Shown one piece after another: positions 1 through 8,859 of a DNA stretch of 64,000 nucleotides (position 1 is the first letter of the stretch; each line of letters opens with the position of its first letter). A model generated the notes under the pieces. The model was not told where the DNA came from, did not search any database, and saw only the letters and a program-made list of their open reading frames with translations. The translations under genes and the position numbers were made by a program. Origin of the DNA: Gammaproteobacteria bacterium (GTDB lineage: Bacteria; Pseudomonadota; Gammaproteobacteria; Pseudomonadales; Azotimanducaceae); assembly GCA_009840545.1 (NCBI GenBank), contig VXNM01000009.1, positions 64,559 to 128,558 of the forward strand. Reading direction: 5' to 3'.

Positions 1-75
1 CAGCGGCTCTGCTTCTGCACTCATCGTTAGATTGTTAAGGTCGGCTTCAATGTCCGGTGAAATCGCTTCCGCCAT
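1..75 (-). CDS. N-terminus of an unidentified protein, cut by the left edge
   Basis: An open frame of 25 codons starts with ATG at 75 and runs out of the window without a stop. The start is preceded by an AGGA-type Shine-Dalgarno sequence about eight bases upstream, which makes a real gene start plausible. The visible residues (MAEAISPDIEADLNNL...) are acidic and carry no signal peptide or recognisable motif. It is divergent from aroA, so 76-195 would hold both promoters. No function can be assigned. Confidence 0.5.
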   Translation of the reverse strand, partial: MAEAISPDIEADLNNLTMSAEAEPL

Positions 76-195
76 GTTTTAATTCCTAGTTCAATCAATC
101 GAGGAGACTGATTTTATTCGGAGGCCCAAACCACGTCTTAGAATGATCGATGCCACGCACCCAAGAAATAGCCAGAAAGCATCTAACAGGTCATC

Positions 196-1464
196 ATGAA
201 CGATAGTCTTAAGACACGAGAGGTCTCAGCTATTCAACGGCCTTTTAAAGTATCGATGAATCTGCCTGGCAGCAAGTCGATTATCTTGCGTCAGCTGGTT
301 ATTTCAGCCCTATGTCGAAACTCCACCACCCTTCTCGGGTGTACTCCAAGCGACGATGTCGAAACAATGGTGGATTGCCTCCGGCGACTTGGTGCTCACG
401 TGGATATAGAGCAAGACCAATTCAATGTGGACCCTAAGCAGATCGACTGGCTTAGCGATGTGGAGCTAAATTTACGTCAGAGCGGCTTGTCGCTCAGACT
501 GCTCCTCGGGTTTGCCGCTCTAAGAATGGGCGAGACTAGATTCGTAGGTGACGAATCACTTAGATTGCGACCTCAGAAAGACTTGCTCGACGCTCTCCGA
601 AGTCTGGACTGTCAAATCGAGTGCTCGAACGACACTCTTCCGATCACGATCCGTGGAAACCGGACGGGAGGTGCAGTCAAATTGAACACTAGCGTATCGA
701 GCCAGTACCTTACCGCGCTCCTTGTAGCAGGACCACTTTTTGAAGAGGGGCTCAACATTAGGCTTACAGATCAACAAGTAAGTTCGTCCTACATAGACAT
801 CACTATCAATGAGATGCGAAGGCGCGGATACGTGCCCAAGCGACACGAACAGGGGTATTGGGTATCCCCTGGTAATTACGATGAAGGTAAATTTAGGATT
901 GAAGGAGATGCCTCGGCTGCATCGTACTTTGCTGCGTTGGCAACGCTTCATGGCTCTAGAGTTACTTTTCGAAACTTAGGTTCTGAATCGCGCCAAGGTG
1001 ATTGCGGATTCTTTAATGTGTGTTCAGATTTAGGTGCACGTCTGAGTCAGACTCTGGACTCAACAACAGTTGAGGGGAATGGAACATTGAGGGGTCTCGA
1101 AACTGTCGACATGATTCAAATGCCAGATGCGGCCTTGACAGTGATGGCGCTTGCTCCTTACTTGCCAACTCCTACTTCAATTACAGGATTGGCCAGCTTG
1201 CCGTTCAAGGAATGCGATCGAATTGCGTGTCCTTCGAAAGAGCTTCGAAAGGCCGGGGTGGTTGTTCATGAAGACTCGGATCGAGTCCTGGTTGAACCCT
1301 CACTTCCAGTTGCCACTCGTTTCGAGACATATCGGGACCATCGCATGGCCATGGCACTCTCGGTACTTGCAAGCAAGATACCAAACTGCAGTATCGTTGA
1401 CCCCGATTGCGTTAACAAGACTTATCCAGGTTATTGGAACGACTTTGATGCACTCTACTCGTAA
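196..1464 (+). CDS. aroA: 3-phosphoshikimate 1-carboxyvinyltransferase (EPSP synthase)
   Basis: This is the sixth enzyme of the shikimate pathway; it transfers the enolpyruvyl group of phosphoenolpyruvate to shikimate 3-phosphate in the cytoplasm. At 422 aa it has the usual family length. Visible hallmarks are the N-terminal PGSKS substrate loop (residues 25-29), SSQYLTALL near 168, MPDAALTVMALAP (the catalytic Asp region), KECDR near 340, YRDHRMAMAL and the C-terminal KTYPGYW. The family's conserved AGT(T/A)MR segment reads SGLSLRLL here, so the residue matching E. coli Thr97 appears to be Leu. The gene stands alone, with only weak ribosome-binding sequence before the ATG. Other enolpyruvyl transferases such as MurA are less likely given the KE-DR and DHRMAM motifs. 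Confidence 0.93.
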   Translation: MNDSLKTREVSAIQRPFKVSMNLPGSKSIILRQLVISALCRNSTTLLGCTPSDDVETMVDCLRRLGAHVDIEQDQFNVDPKQIDWLSDVELNLRQSGLSLRLLLGFAALRMGETRFVGDESLRLRPQKDLLDALRSLDCQIECSNDTLPITIRGNRTGGAVKLNTSVSSQYLTALLVAGPLFEEGLNIRLTDQQVSSSYIDITINEMRRRGYVPKRHEQGYWVSPGNYDEGKFRIEGDASAASYFAALATLHGSRVTFRNLGSESRQGDCGFFNVCSDLGARLSQTLDSTTVEGNGTLRGLETVDMIQMPDAALTVMALAPYLPTPTSITGLASLPFKECDRIACPSKELRKAGVVVHEDSDRVLVEPSLPVATRFETYRDHRMAMALSVLASKIPNCSIVDPDCVNKTYPGYWNDFDALYS

Positions 1465-1536
1465 AGATTACCAACGAGTTTCGGTCGGCAGTACAAGCGC
1501 CGCGGAGTTAATGGTGGGCAGTTTTTCGTGGAGTGA

Positions 1537-2121
1537 CTAGTGGGGAATTTGCCTGGGAGTCTCCACTTCGATAGTGGACGACTTGACGTCGTCACGAGTC
1601 TCGACCTTCTTTGAAAACTTCAACGGATGGACTTTCTTCGGCAAGTTGACTATTGCAAAACCCAACTCAGGGAAGGCTTTCCCGCTCTTGGCTTCTGTCT
1701 CCTCAATAAGGTCCTTTAGCTTGTCGTAGTCTTCCATAACTATTTTCACAGAGTGAGTTAGTCGCTCAAATCTCTTCTTATCCTCGTTGTAGACAAAGCG
1801 TCCGAACTCGTCTGTCTCGGAAACCCACTGAACACGCTCAATATTGCCCGTAGTCGCTTTGAACCTTATGTTTTCAGTGTGCAGTTCAACCGTAATTTCC
1901 GTATTTCCAATTCGATAGGCACCAGGCACTGCCTCTTTGAATTCGGGCAGAGTAAAAGCCTTGGCTTTTTCCTCAATTTGCACTTCAACGGGACGGAATT
2001 CTTCCGCGCGATCTTCCCGCTCTTCGGCAACTGCAATACAGACCGGCATGAGACACATAGCCACTGCGACGATCCTTGAGTACTTCTGTATCCCAGACCC
2101 AAACTGACCCACAGGACTCAT
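1537..2121 (-). CDS. Hypothetical exported protein
   Basis: A protein of 194 aa that I do not recognise. The start chosen is the ATG at 2121, because AGGCGAG lies just upstream of it. A GTG 42 bases further upstream (2163) also opens the frame but has no Shine-Dalgarno sequence. From the chosen start the N-terminus is a short basic segment, a hydrophobic run (IVAVAMCLMPVCIAVA) and then AEEREDRAEEF, which fits a cleaved signal peptide. The mature part is charged, rich in Lys and Glu, and has no membrane segment or cysteine, suggesting a soluble periplasmic protein. It ends 70 bases from aroA on the opposite strand and lies 35 bases downstream of the carboxylase gene, so it may be its distal operon partner. 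Confidence 0.7.
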   Translation of the reverse strand: MSPVGQFGSGIQKYSRIVAVAMCLMPVCIAVAEEREDRAEEFRPVEVQIEEKAKAFTLPEFKEAVPGAYRIGNTEITVELHTENIRFKATTGNIERVQWVSETDEFGRFVYNEDKKRFERLTHSVKIVMEDYDKLKDLIEETEAKSGKAFPELGFAIVNLPKKVHPLKFSKKVETRDDVKSSTIEVETPRQIPH

Positions 2122-2197
2122 ACAACTCGCCTTCGCTCTTGTAGGTTTGACATCCTCAAACACCTAAGATTCATTGAGTCTCAAAATGTCTCAGCAC

Positions 2198-5100
2198 TTA
2201 AGGACGGAACTGAATAGATCGTGGGCCTAATTGATCTGGTAGAGCTATGTATCTGTACGCATCCTCTATCCATTCACACACAAGCCGTCGAGTAATTCTT
2301 GGATCTATTAGCTCTTCGATCTGAAATCTGGACAAAGGTCCTACAGGTCCACGAGCCGTTTCGATTCGCGCCATGAGTTCCTGGCGAAGCGCTTCAGGAT
2401 TGTCGCTCGCCGCTAATTGACGCTTATATGCCGCCTCAATTCCTCCCTCAGGTGGAATCCCTCCTACATCAGCCGCTGGCCACGCAACTCGCATGGATGG
2501 CCGAGAACGAGGGGTCGCGTAGTTGTTTCCTGCAACGCCAAAGCTTCGACGAAGCAACACCGTGAAAATCGGTATCTTTGTTTGAGCAAACGCGATCATC
2601 CACTCGCCACCTTTGCGAATCGTGCCAGTTTGTTCGTGCTCTAGTCCCACTGCAAAGCCGGGATTGTCAACTAGGTTCAACAACGGCAAATGGAAAACGT
2701 CACAAAGATCCAAGTGTCGTGTGAGTTTCTCGCATCCTGCAGAAGTTAATGCGCCTCCGTTGGCGTGCTGACTGTCACTCGCAATCACTCCCATAGGGTG
2801 ACCACCAAATCGAGCAAATCCTGTTACCTGATCGGTTCCCCACAGACTCCCAATCTCGAAGAACGAACCTCGATCGGCTAGCAAGTTGATCACTCTTCGA
2901 ATGTCGAACGTGCTTGTTCGTTTGCGAGGAATAATCGTCAAAAGTTCTTCCTCCTGCCTATTCGTGGAATCAGTTTCACCGCCGTGAATTGGAGGTAGTT
3001 CATAAACGCTCGAAGGGAGATAGGACAGAAAATCTCGGGTGAGTTGTGCAGCTTCTTCCTCTGTCTCCGCCAAATTGTCGACGGACCCATTTCGACAGTG
3101 AATGTGCCATCCACCTAAGTCTTCTTTTGTGATGTCATAACCCATTGCGTGACTTACCACAGGAGGTCCTGCCACAAACAGTTGGGCGATGTCTCGAACC
3201 ATTACAGAGAAGTGACCCAACACTGCCTTTGCGGCACCAATTCCAACGACGCTTCCCAGCAACATATTGACAACCGGTACGGTATGCAACTGCTCAGCAA
3301 ACATATTGCTACCCAAGTGTCCTGGCAAGTAAGAGCCTCCACCTCCAGCCACGCGGGGTCTTCCCGCTTTGATAGCTCCCGAGCTTTCTTTTGCTTTGCT
3401 CTCACCTTCCTTCTTTTGGGCAGGAACCATGGCTGCAACGCTTCCTCCTCCAGAGGACCCGTCCAGCATCCGGATGCTCGGCACCCGCATTTCAAGCGAA
3501 AGTCGGTCAAGATATCCGCTCTTTGCACCAATTGCACCATCAGCATGCCCACCGCGTGACGTAAAGTCATCCGCACACACAATGCATTTGCGATCCTCGA
3601 TCGTTCCCCATCCTCCAACGTGATTGGCGGGTGTAAAAGCCGAAACTTTGCCGTCTTCGTCGTAGGAAGCAAAACCCGCAGCGCTTCCGATTTCTCGAAA
3701 CGATCCATCGTCCAACAAGAGATCTATACGCTCTCGGCAGGTGAGCTTTCCTCGGTCTCGCTGTCGTACTACTCCTGGATCTTCCGAACTAGGCAAGAAT
3801 CGAGCTGCTGCAAACCCCTGCATGGCAGAAATGTCGTCCAACAGAGGCATCCAAGATCGCGATGAGTCTTGCTTACCTTTCGCGGCAATCTCTCCGTCAG
3901 AAGGTGCGATAGACGCCACAATCTGGTTCGCATCCACGGAGTCGCCAGTAGCTAAGTCTTGAACAGCAGTGACTGTGCCTGATGATGGAGCCTCGATCTC
4001 AGACTCCATTTTCATGGCGGAGACCACAAGCATAGGATCGCCGACATGAACCTTGTCTCCTTCCTGGACAAGTAATTCCACTACCGATCCAGACATAGGC
4101 GTTCTCACAGGAACATCACTCGACTCGACCTTGAGGCCGAGTCTTGCTGACTCTTCGGCGAATAACTCTGAAGTCATACTTGGCAGGGGAGATGCGTTGA
4201 TATGACGCGCAAAGAGCTCAGACAGAGAGCTCTTTGTTTCTGGACCAGGCTTGAGCAACCCTGGGTGTTCTTGGAGCAACGTTGTCCGGGCATCTCCGTT
4301 TCGAAGCTCTTGATGTTCCAAAATCGATTTGAGCTGCCCGATGTTGGTCGAAACGCCGTCTACATAGAACTCATCCAGACACCTTCGAGCCTTTTCTAAT
4401 ACGTCTTGCACTTCTGCATGAGGTGGTCCTGTACAGATAACCTTTGCGAAAAGCGGGTCAAAAAAGGGCTCCAATCGACAACCTACGTGTCCACAGCTGT
4501 CTACGCGTATTCCAGCACCTGAAGGCTCCTTGTACGCCACAAATTGACCCGAACTCCGTGCAACAACTCTCGTTTGAACAGCGAATCTCGCGGGTTCCGC
4601 CACGTCGTCTTGACTGGTCAGGCCAAAGCTCTTGAGCAATTCCCCGCTGGCAATTCGAAACTGCATATCCACAAGATCGTATCCCGAAACTTGCTCTGTT
4701 ACGGTGTGTTCAACCTGTATTCGAGGATTGCATTCAATAAAGAAGTACTCTTCAGTCTCGGGAAGTACCAAAAACTCAAACGTCCCGGCATTCCTGTAAT
4801 CACCTGCACTAGCCAAGGAAACTGCAGCTCTCAAGAGCTTACTTCTCAATTGTTCGGATAGATTGGGTGCGGGCGCAATTTCTATGACTTTTTGGTTGTG
4901 CAGTTGAACCGAACAATCACGTTCATGGAGGTGGAGAGTATTGCCTTCGTTATCCGAAACAATTTGAACTTCGATGTGTCTTGGTCTGTGGAGATACTTT
5001 TCAAGGAAAACGTCAGCGTTGCCGAAAGCGCTGCGCGCTTCGTTGCGGCAACGCTCATACACATCGGCCATGCGCTCGTCAGTTTCGACGATTCGCATTC

Positions 5101-5620
5101 CCTTTCCACCACCCCCTCCGGCAGCCTTGAGCATGACGGGATAGCCAATCTGATTGGAAGCTAGCAGTGCTTCTTCAACAGAGTCAATTGCTGCCCGACT
5201 TCCCGGAATCGTAGGAATACCAAGGTCACTTGCTAGTTTTCTTGCTGCAATCTTGTTTCCAAATAGCTGAAGTGCACGACTGCTCGGGCCCACAAACTGT
5301 ATGCCTTCGGCTTCACACTTTCTGGCTAGTTCGAAGCTCTCCGATAGAAATCCATACCCCGGATGAACGCAATCACACCGCGTCTCCGTAGCGACGCGAA
5401 TGATCTCGTCAATATCGAGGTAGGGCTCAACCGATTGGTTCTCCGATCCGACTTGCACCACCTCAGTCGTGAACCTCGTATGCAATGCGTCCTTGTCGAC
5501 GGATGAGAATATCCCTACCGAATCAATGTTGAGAGACGCCGCCGACTTAGCAATTCGGATTGCGATCTCGCCCCTATTGGCAATCAATACGCGACTTAAT
5601 TCAGGTTTGTTTGATGACAT
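2198..5620 (-). CDS. Single-chain biotin-dependent acyl-CoA carboxylase
   Basis: One 1140-aa polypeptide carries all parts of a biotin carboxylase system. Residues 1-450 are a biotin carboxylase with the ATP-grasp loop GGGGGKGM (168-175), EVQIV and FIECNPRIQVEHTVTE. Residues about 500-575 are a biotin carrier domain with SAMKMES and the biotinyl lysine at 537. Residues about 600-1140 are a carboxyltransferase with both lobes (DFTSRGGHADGAIGAKSG, then NLVDNPGFAVG). It should carboxylate an acyl-CoA to an alkylmalonyl-CoA in the cytoplasm. The architecture matches long-chain or broad-specificity single-chain acyl-CoA carboxylases rather than the four-subunit AccABCD. Substrate choice (acetyl-, propionyl-, branched or long chain) cannot be read from sequence. 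It is not pyruvate carboxylase, since the HMGL-like domain is absent. Confidence 0.92.
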   Translation of the reverse strand: MSSNKPELSRVLIANRGEIAIRIAKSAASLNIDSVGIFSSVDKDALHTRFTTEVVQVGSENQSVEPYLDIDEIIRVATETRCDCVHPGYGFLSESFELARKCEAEGIQFVGPSSRALQLFGNKIAARKLASDLGIPTIPGSRAAIDSVEEALLASNQIGYPVMLKAAGGGGGKGMRIVETDERMADVYERCRNEARSAFGNADVFLEKYLHRPRHIEVQIVSDNEGNTLHLHERDCSVQLHNQKVIEIAPAPNLSEQLRSKLLRAAVSLASAGDYRNAGTFEFLVLPETEEYFFIECNPRIQVEHTVTEQVSGYDLVDMQFRIASGELLKSFGLTSQDDVAEPARFAVQTRVVARSSGQFVAYKEPSGAGIRVDSCGHVGCRLEPFFDPLFAKVICTGPPHAEVQDVLEKARRCLDEFYVDGVSTNIGQLKSILEHQELRNGDARTTLLQEHPGLLKPGPETKSSLSELFARHINASPLPSMTSELFAEESARLGLKVESSDVPVRTPMSGSVVELLVQEGDKVHVGDPMLVVSAMKMESEIEAPSSGTVTAVQDLATGDSVDANQIVASIAPSDGEIAAKGKQDSSRSWMPLLDDISAMQGFAAARFLPSSEDPGVVRQRDRGKLTCRERIDLLLDDGSFREIGSAAGFASYDEDGKVSAFTPANHVGGWGTIEDRKCIVCADDFTSRGGHADGAIGAKSGYLDRLSLEMRVPSIRMLDGSSGGGSVAAMVPAQKKEGESKAKESSGAIKAGRPRVAGGGGSYLPGHLGSNMFAEQLHTVPVVNMLLGSVVGIGAAKAVLGHFSVMVRDIAQLFVAGPPVVSHAMGYDITKEDLGGWHIHCRNGSVDNLAETEEEAAQLTRDFLSYLPSSVYELPPIHGGETDSTNRQEEELLTIIPRKRTSTFDIRRVINLLADRGSFFEIGSLWGTDQVTGFARFGGHPMGVIASDSQHANGGALTSAGCEKLTRHLDLCDVFHLPLLNLVDNPGFAVGLEHEQTGTIRKGGEWMIAFAQTKIPIFTVLLRRSFGVAGNNYATPRSRPSMRVAWPAADVGGIPPEGGIEAAYKRQLAASDNPEALRQELMARIETARGPVGPLSRFQIEELIDPRITRRLVCEWIEDAYRYIALPDQLGPRSIQFRP

Positions 5621-5751
5621 CTACAAGTCGATAGACCTAGCAAGTTAGGCCTTTGTATTCAAGCATTGGACTCTCGATCAGAATATGTCGCACGATCGGA
5701 TTGCGACCTGAACTGCGGACTCTCAGCACTACCACCGAACTGGACACTCCG

Positions 5752-6105
5752 CTAAGGACAAGGAGATAGCCCATTGAAGTAAGCCGCTAAGTCCGCTATG
5801 TCCTGATCTGTCAGGTCTTTCACAAACGGGTCCATTGTCAACTCGGCGCGAATCCCATCGCGAAAGTCTGTAATTGACTTTACGAGATAGCCCTCCTGCT
5901 GCCCTGCCAAATTTGGCCATAGCGTATTCGAGGAAATACCCTTAGCTCCGTGACAAGCTGTACAAGTTGTCGCTTTGGATTCTCCCGCTTTTGCATCGCC
6001 TTCAAGTTCTGTTTCCTGCGCTGTCGAGTTTCCAAACTCAAGAGTTGCAAAAGCCAGCAACAGGACCATGCTTGTCGTCGCGATTACGTGCATTCTCTTC
6101 CGCAC
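5752..6105 (-). CDS. Periplasmic monohaem cytochrome c (class I, c4/c553-like)
   Basis: A 117-aa protein with an N-terminal signal peptide (basic residues, then a hydrophobic run of about 16 residues ending near NSTAQE) and one CTACH haem site near residue 46, followed by a distal MDPF segment that could supply the axial methionine. The GTG start is supported by a GGAGG sequence six bases upstream. It lies 49 bases downstream of norB on the same strand, so it is probably the last gene of the nitric oxide reductase operon. It could pass electrons to NorC or to another terminal oxidase; that role is inferred only from position. Confidence 0.87.
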   Translation of the reverse strand: MRKRMHVIATTSMVLLLAFATLEFGNSTAQETELEGDAKAGESKATTCTACHGAKGISSNTLWPNLAGQQEGYLVKSITDFRDGIRAELTMDPFVKDLTDQDIADLAAYFNGLSPCP

Positions 6106-6154
6106 GGAGCACCTCCGATTTTAATTCGCCATGTGAGACGACTGTTTTAGAAAG

Positions 6155-7651
6155 TTAAGCAGACTGTGTTTCTGTCGCACCTACACCGGAGTCTTCTTCG
6201 ATAGCAGGTGCAGTATCACGTCTGACGTCGAGCTTTGTGCGAGTCTCCCCAGCACCAATACTCAAGAAATCCCACAGCAGCATTACCACGCCTACGGTCA
6301 TGAGTACTCCAAACACTAAGCGCCACCACATCGCTTGAATGAACCAAGGTTGAGTCTGACCTGCAAAGTAAGCCGCCCAAGTAGATCCTCCCTGAGCGCG
6401 TTCCACGAACGCCTGTTCGTAGCCTGCGATCAATAGAGCGATGGTCATTCCAATCATTCCGACATGTGTCAGCAACAGTGAGCCCTTCCACAAGAATCCG
6501 TTGTATGGCAGACGACTCGACATCCAGACATCTCCCCGCAACTTCTGAACGGCGAGGTAAATGAATGCAACGATTATGGTTACGTACGCACCAAAGAACG
6601 CTAAGTGGCCATGAGAGGAAGCCCACTGTGTTCCATGTGTGTAGAGATTGATCTGTGGAAGCGTCTGCATGAATCCCCAGACACCTGCTCCCAGAAAATT
6701 CCCGAAGGCATGTGCTATCAGCCAAGCCAATGCGGGGTGATTGTTGGAACGGAACGAGTGCCTCCCGGCGTCATAGATAGCATGCACGACCATCGCAACA
6801 AGCGGGACGGGCTCGAGCGCTGAGAAAAAGCCGCCGACACCTAACCAATACTCTGGAGTTCCGATCCAGAAGTAATGGTGTCCCAGGCCCAAGATGCCGG
6901 ACCCAAACATCAATGCAACTTCTATATAAAGCCAAGTCGTGACAATACGTCGATTTGCACCTAACGTCGCAATGAGTCCCCAAGCCATGATGCAGCCGAC
7001 AAGCACTTCCCATGTGGCTTCAACCCAAAGGTGAATGACCCACCACCACCAATACTGATCCATAGGTAGATTGGTTGTGTAGAACATACCTGCCAAATAG
7101 AGTCCTGCAAGTGCCACAAGATCAAGCACCAACACGCCGGAAATTCCGCTCCATTTGCCTTTAAGAAACGTTCCGCAGACGTTGTAGAAAATCGCGAGCA
7201 TGCAAAGCACAATTCCAATATCCGCCCAACGCGGAGCTTCGATGTACTCCCGACCCTCGTTAATCAACCAGAGGGTCATTTGCTCGCCCGGACCCGACTG
7301 AACAAACAGAAAGACCACAACAACCACCGCTACCGCCGCGGTCAAGACCCAAAAAGTGATATTCGCTATCTTCTGACCGACTAGCGGAACGCCCGACTCA
7401 TCCTCGATCAACCAAAAAATTGATCCGGTAAACCCGTACAACATCCATACAACCATCGCATTGATGTGCACCATGCGATTGACATTGAAATCCAGCACAC
7501 CAAACAGAAAGTCGGGCAATACGAACTGAATTGCGGAGAGGACTCCAAAAAGCATTTGCGCAAGAAAGAGAGCCATAGCGACGACGAAATACTTGACGGC
7601 TAGGCGTTGAGCATCAGTCAGTTCTGAGTAGTTAATCGCGCCTAATTTCAC
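6155..7651 (-). CDS. norB: Nitric oxide reductase, cytochrome b subunit
   Basis: The catalytic membrane subunit of the cytochrome c-dependent nitric oxide reductase, which reduces two NO to N2O at the cytoplasmic membrane. The 498-aa sequence has about 12 hydrophobic segments and family hallmarks HLWVEATWEV (metal-binding His and essential Glu) and LGHHYFWIGTPEYW, with further histidines in the later helices. It lacks the long N-terminal extension of quinol-type NORs and is paired with norC, so it is a cNOR. It starts with GTG, preceded by GGAGGAGG, and overlaps the norC stop by four bases (GTGA), indicating translational coupling. The C-terminal tail of about 30 residues is acidic and probably cytoplasmic. 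Confidence 0.95.
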   Translation of the reverse strand: MKLGAINYSELTDAQRLAVKYFVVAMALFLAQMLFGVLSAIQFVLPDFLFGVLDFNVNRMVHINAMVVWMLYGFTGSIFWLIEDESGVPLVGQKIANITFWVLTAAVAVVVVVFLFVQSGPGEQMTLWLINEGREYIEAPRWADIGIVLCMLAIFYNVCGTFLKGKWSGISGVLVLDLVALAGLYLAGMFYTTNLPMDQYWWWWVIHLWVEATWEVLVGCIMAWGLIATLGANRRIVTTWLYIEVALMFGSGILGLGHHYFWIGTPEYWLGVGGFFSALEPVPLVAMVVHAIYDAGRHSFRSNNHPALAWLIAHAFGNFLGAGVWGFMQTLPQINLYTHGTQWASSHGHLAFFGAYVTIIVAFIYLAVQKLRGDVWMSSRLPYNGFLWKGSLLLTHVGMIGMTIALLIAGYEQAFVERAQGGSTWAAYFAGQTQPWFIQAMWWRLVFGVLMTVGVVMLLWDFLSIGAGETRTKLDVRRDTAPAIEEDSGVGATETQSA

Positions 7652-8292
7652 TGCACAACCTCCTCCGGTTCCAAGATCGGACCGTCTTGGGGTAACGGCG
7701 TGAAGCCATTGGGGAATCCGTTGGTATCAATCGCGGACATCCACTTCAAGTACGCGATCACACCTCTGACCTCGTCTTCGGTCAATTTTGGATTTGGCAT
7801 TGTTCGGTTGGTACCGAAAGTGCGCTTGTTGGCCACCGGATCGGTTAGAAACATGGTCATCAAGAGTTCGCGGGCCTGCTCATTGCCCCATCCAGGATCA
7901 AGCCAAGCCTTTGTGAGATCGGGCGCGTAATAAGCTCCGTTGCCCAAGATAGTGTGGCAATTCATGCAATTTCGCGCTTGAACTGTCAGTTTGCCGTGAT
8001 TAACAAGTGCCTTGGCATCCTCTTCAGAAAGAACCTCTCCGAACAGAGGTACCAATGGGCCTATCGTTGGAACAGCGTGGTTGCGGTCACTGTCAAATTC
8101 GAACCCGATTCGATGATTAATTACAGAGTATGCTGGAACTCGGCCTGATTCACCTCCAGCCTCAATTACAACCAGCGTATGAAAGGTCAAGATGATTAAT
8201 ACTAGAGCCATGAAGGCAGTCACAAATATGGCGCACTTGCGCCAAAAGCCCTCGCTTGCCCACCACGGCGCGCTCACTTCAGCGCTTGTCAT
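7648..8292 (-). CDS. norC: Nitric oxide reductase, cytochrome c subunit
   Basis: The membrane-anchored cytochrome c that feeds electrons to NorB. After a short N-terminus containing APWWASEGFWRK, a single hydrophobic anchor (about residues 23-44) is followed by a periplasmic domain with one CMNCH haem site and a downstream TMPNPKLTEDEVRGVIAYLKWM segment whose Met is the probable axial ligand. The ATG at 8292 is preferred over the in-frame GTG at 8301 because AGGTG sits at the right distance from the ATG. It is directly followed by norB with a four-base overlap and preceded by a small membrane-protein gene. No norQ, norD or norR lies in the window. Confidence 0.93.
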   Translation of the reverse strand: MTSAEVSAPWWASEGFWRKCAIFVTAFMALVLIILTFHTLVVIEAGGESGRVPAYSVINHRIGFEFDSDRNHAVPTIGPLVPLFGEVLSEEDAKALVNHGKLTVQARNCMNCHTILGNGAYYAPDLTKAWLDPGWGNEQARELLMTMFLTDPVANKRTFGTNRTMPNPKLTEDEVRGVIAYLKWMSAIDTNGFPNGFTPLPQDGPILEPEEVVQ

Positions 8293-8350
8293 TTGGAACA
8301 CCTCGCAACATACGCCGTCATCGACATATTAATAGTTTGAAAGTCAGTTT

Positions 8351-8662
8351 CTACTCATTGGAATGCATTTCATCAGAGAGACGCCAGATAAACCGAGGAC
8401 CAACGTAATAGCCAATTAGCATCAGTGCCACAAGTCCCAGCCACCAGCCACGAAGATGCAAGGTCTGCACGAGTCCGAAGACACAGAAAACCAGCAGCAA
8501 ATACCAAGCGATCGCGACCCATCCCAGCATGCGTCTCTTTTGTGCCATTCCTTGTAGTCTTGAAAGTGCCAAGAAAATTGCGTAGCCAGCACCGAACAGT
8601 ACAACACCGGCACCAAACACCGTAGAGATCATGACATGCTGGATGAAGACGGGATCTTTCAT
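8351..8662 (-). CDS. Small membrane protein upstream of norCB
   Basis: A 103-aa protein with three hydrophobic segments, roughly residues 12-32, 46-65 and 72-90, separated by short charged loops (AQKRRM and others). I do not recognise the family from sequence. It lies 58 bases upstream of norC on the same strand, making it the probable first gene of the nor operon, and a role in assembly or membrane placement of the reductase is possible but only inferred from position. The upstream gap 8663-8859 would carry the operon promoter. I looked there for an FNR/DNR-type inverted repeat (TTGAT-N4-ATCAA) and did not find a convincing one. Confidence 0.75.
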   Translation of the reverse strand: MKDPVFIQHVMISTVFGAGVVLFGAGYAIFLALSRLQGMAQKRRMLGWVAIAWYLLLVFCVFGLVQTLHLRGWWLGLVALMLIGYYVGPRFIWRLSDEMHSNE

Positions 8663-8859
8663 AAATGGAAAGGAAGAAATTCAGTCACAGTAACTTTCTA
8701 TGGCATTCCACCCTATTGAGAAGACTGAACTGGATGTATGGAGTGAACACTTGAAATTTAACCAACACAACAGTTTCGATTACTAACATGAAGCCGCGTG
8801 GAGGTAGCTTGAGAGTTCATGTGTTGCTTACGGAAGGGCGACGCAGACCCATGTAGAAA

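Noticed and set aside
3202-3708. 168-aa minus-strand frame inside the carboxylase gene
   Set aside because: It is a shifted frame of the well-supported carboxyltransferase domain and has no family features.
8663-8859. FNR/DNR-type operator before the nor operon
   Set aside because: TTAAATTTCAAG is only a poor match to TTGAT-N4-ATCAA and no other inverted repeat fits.
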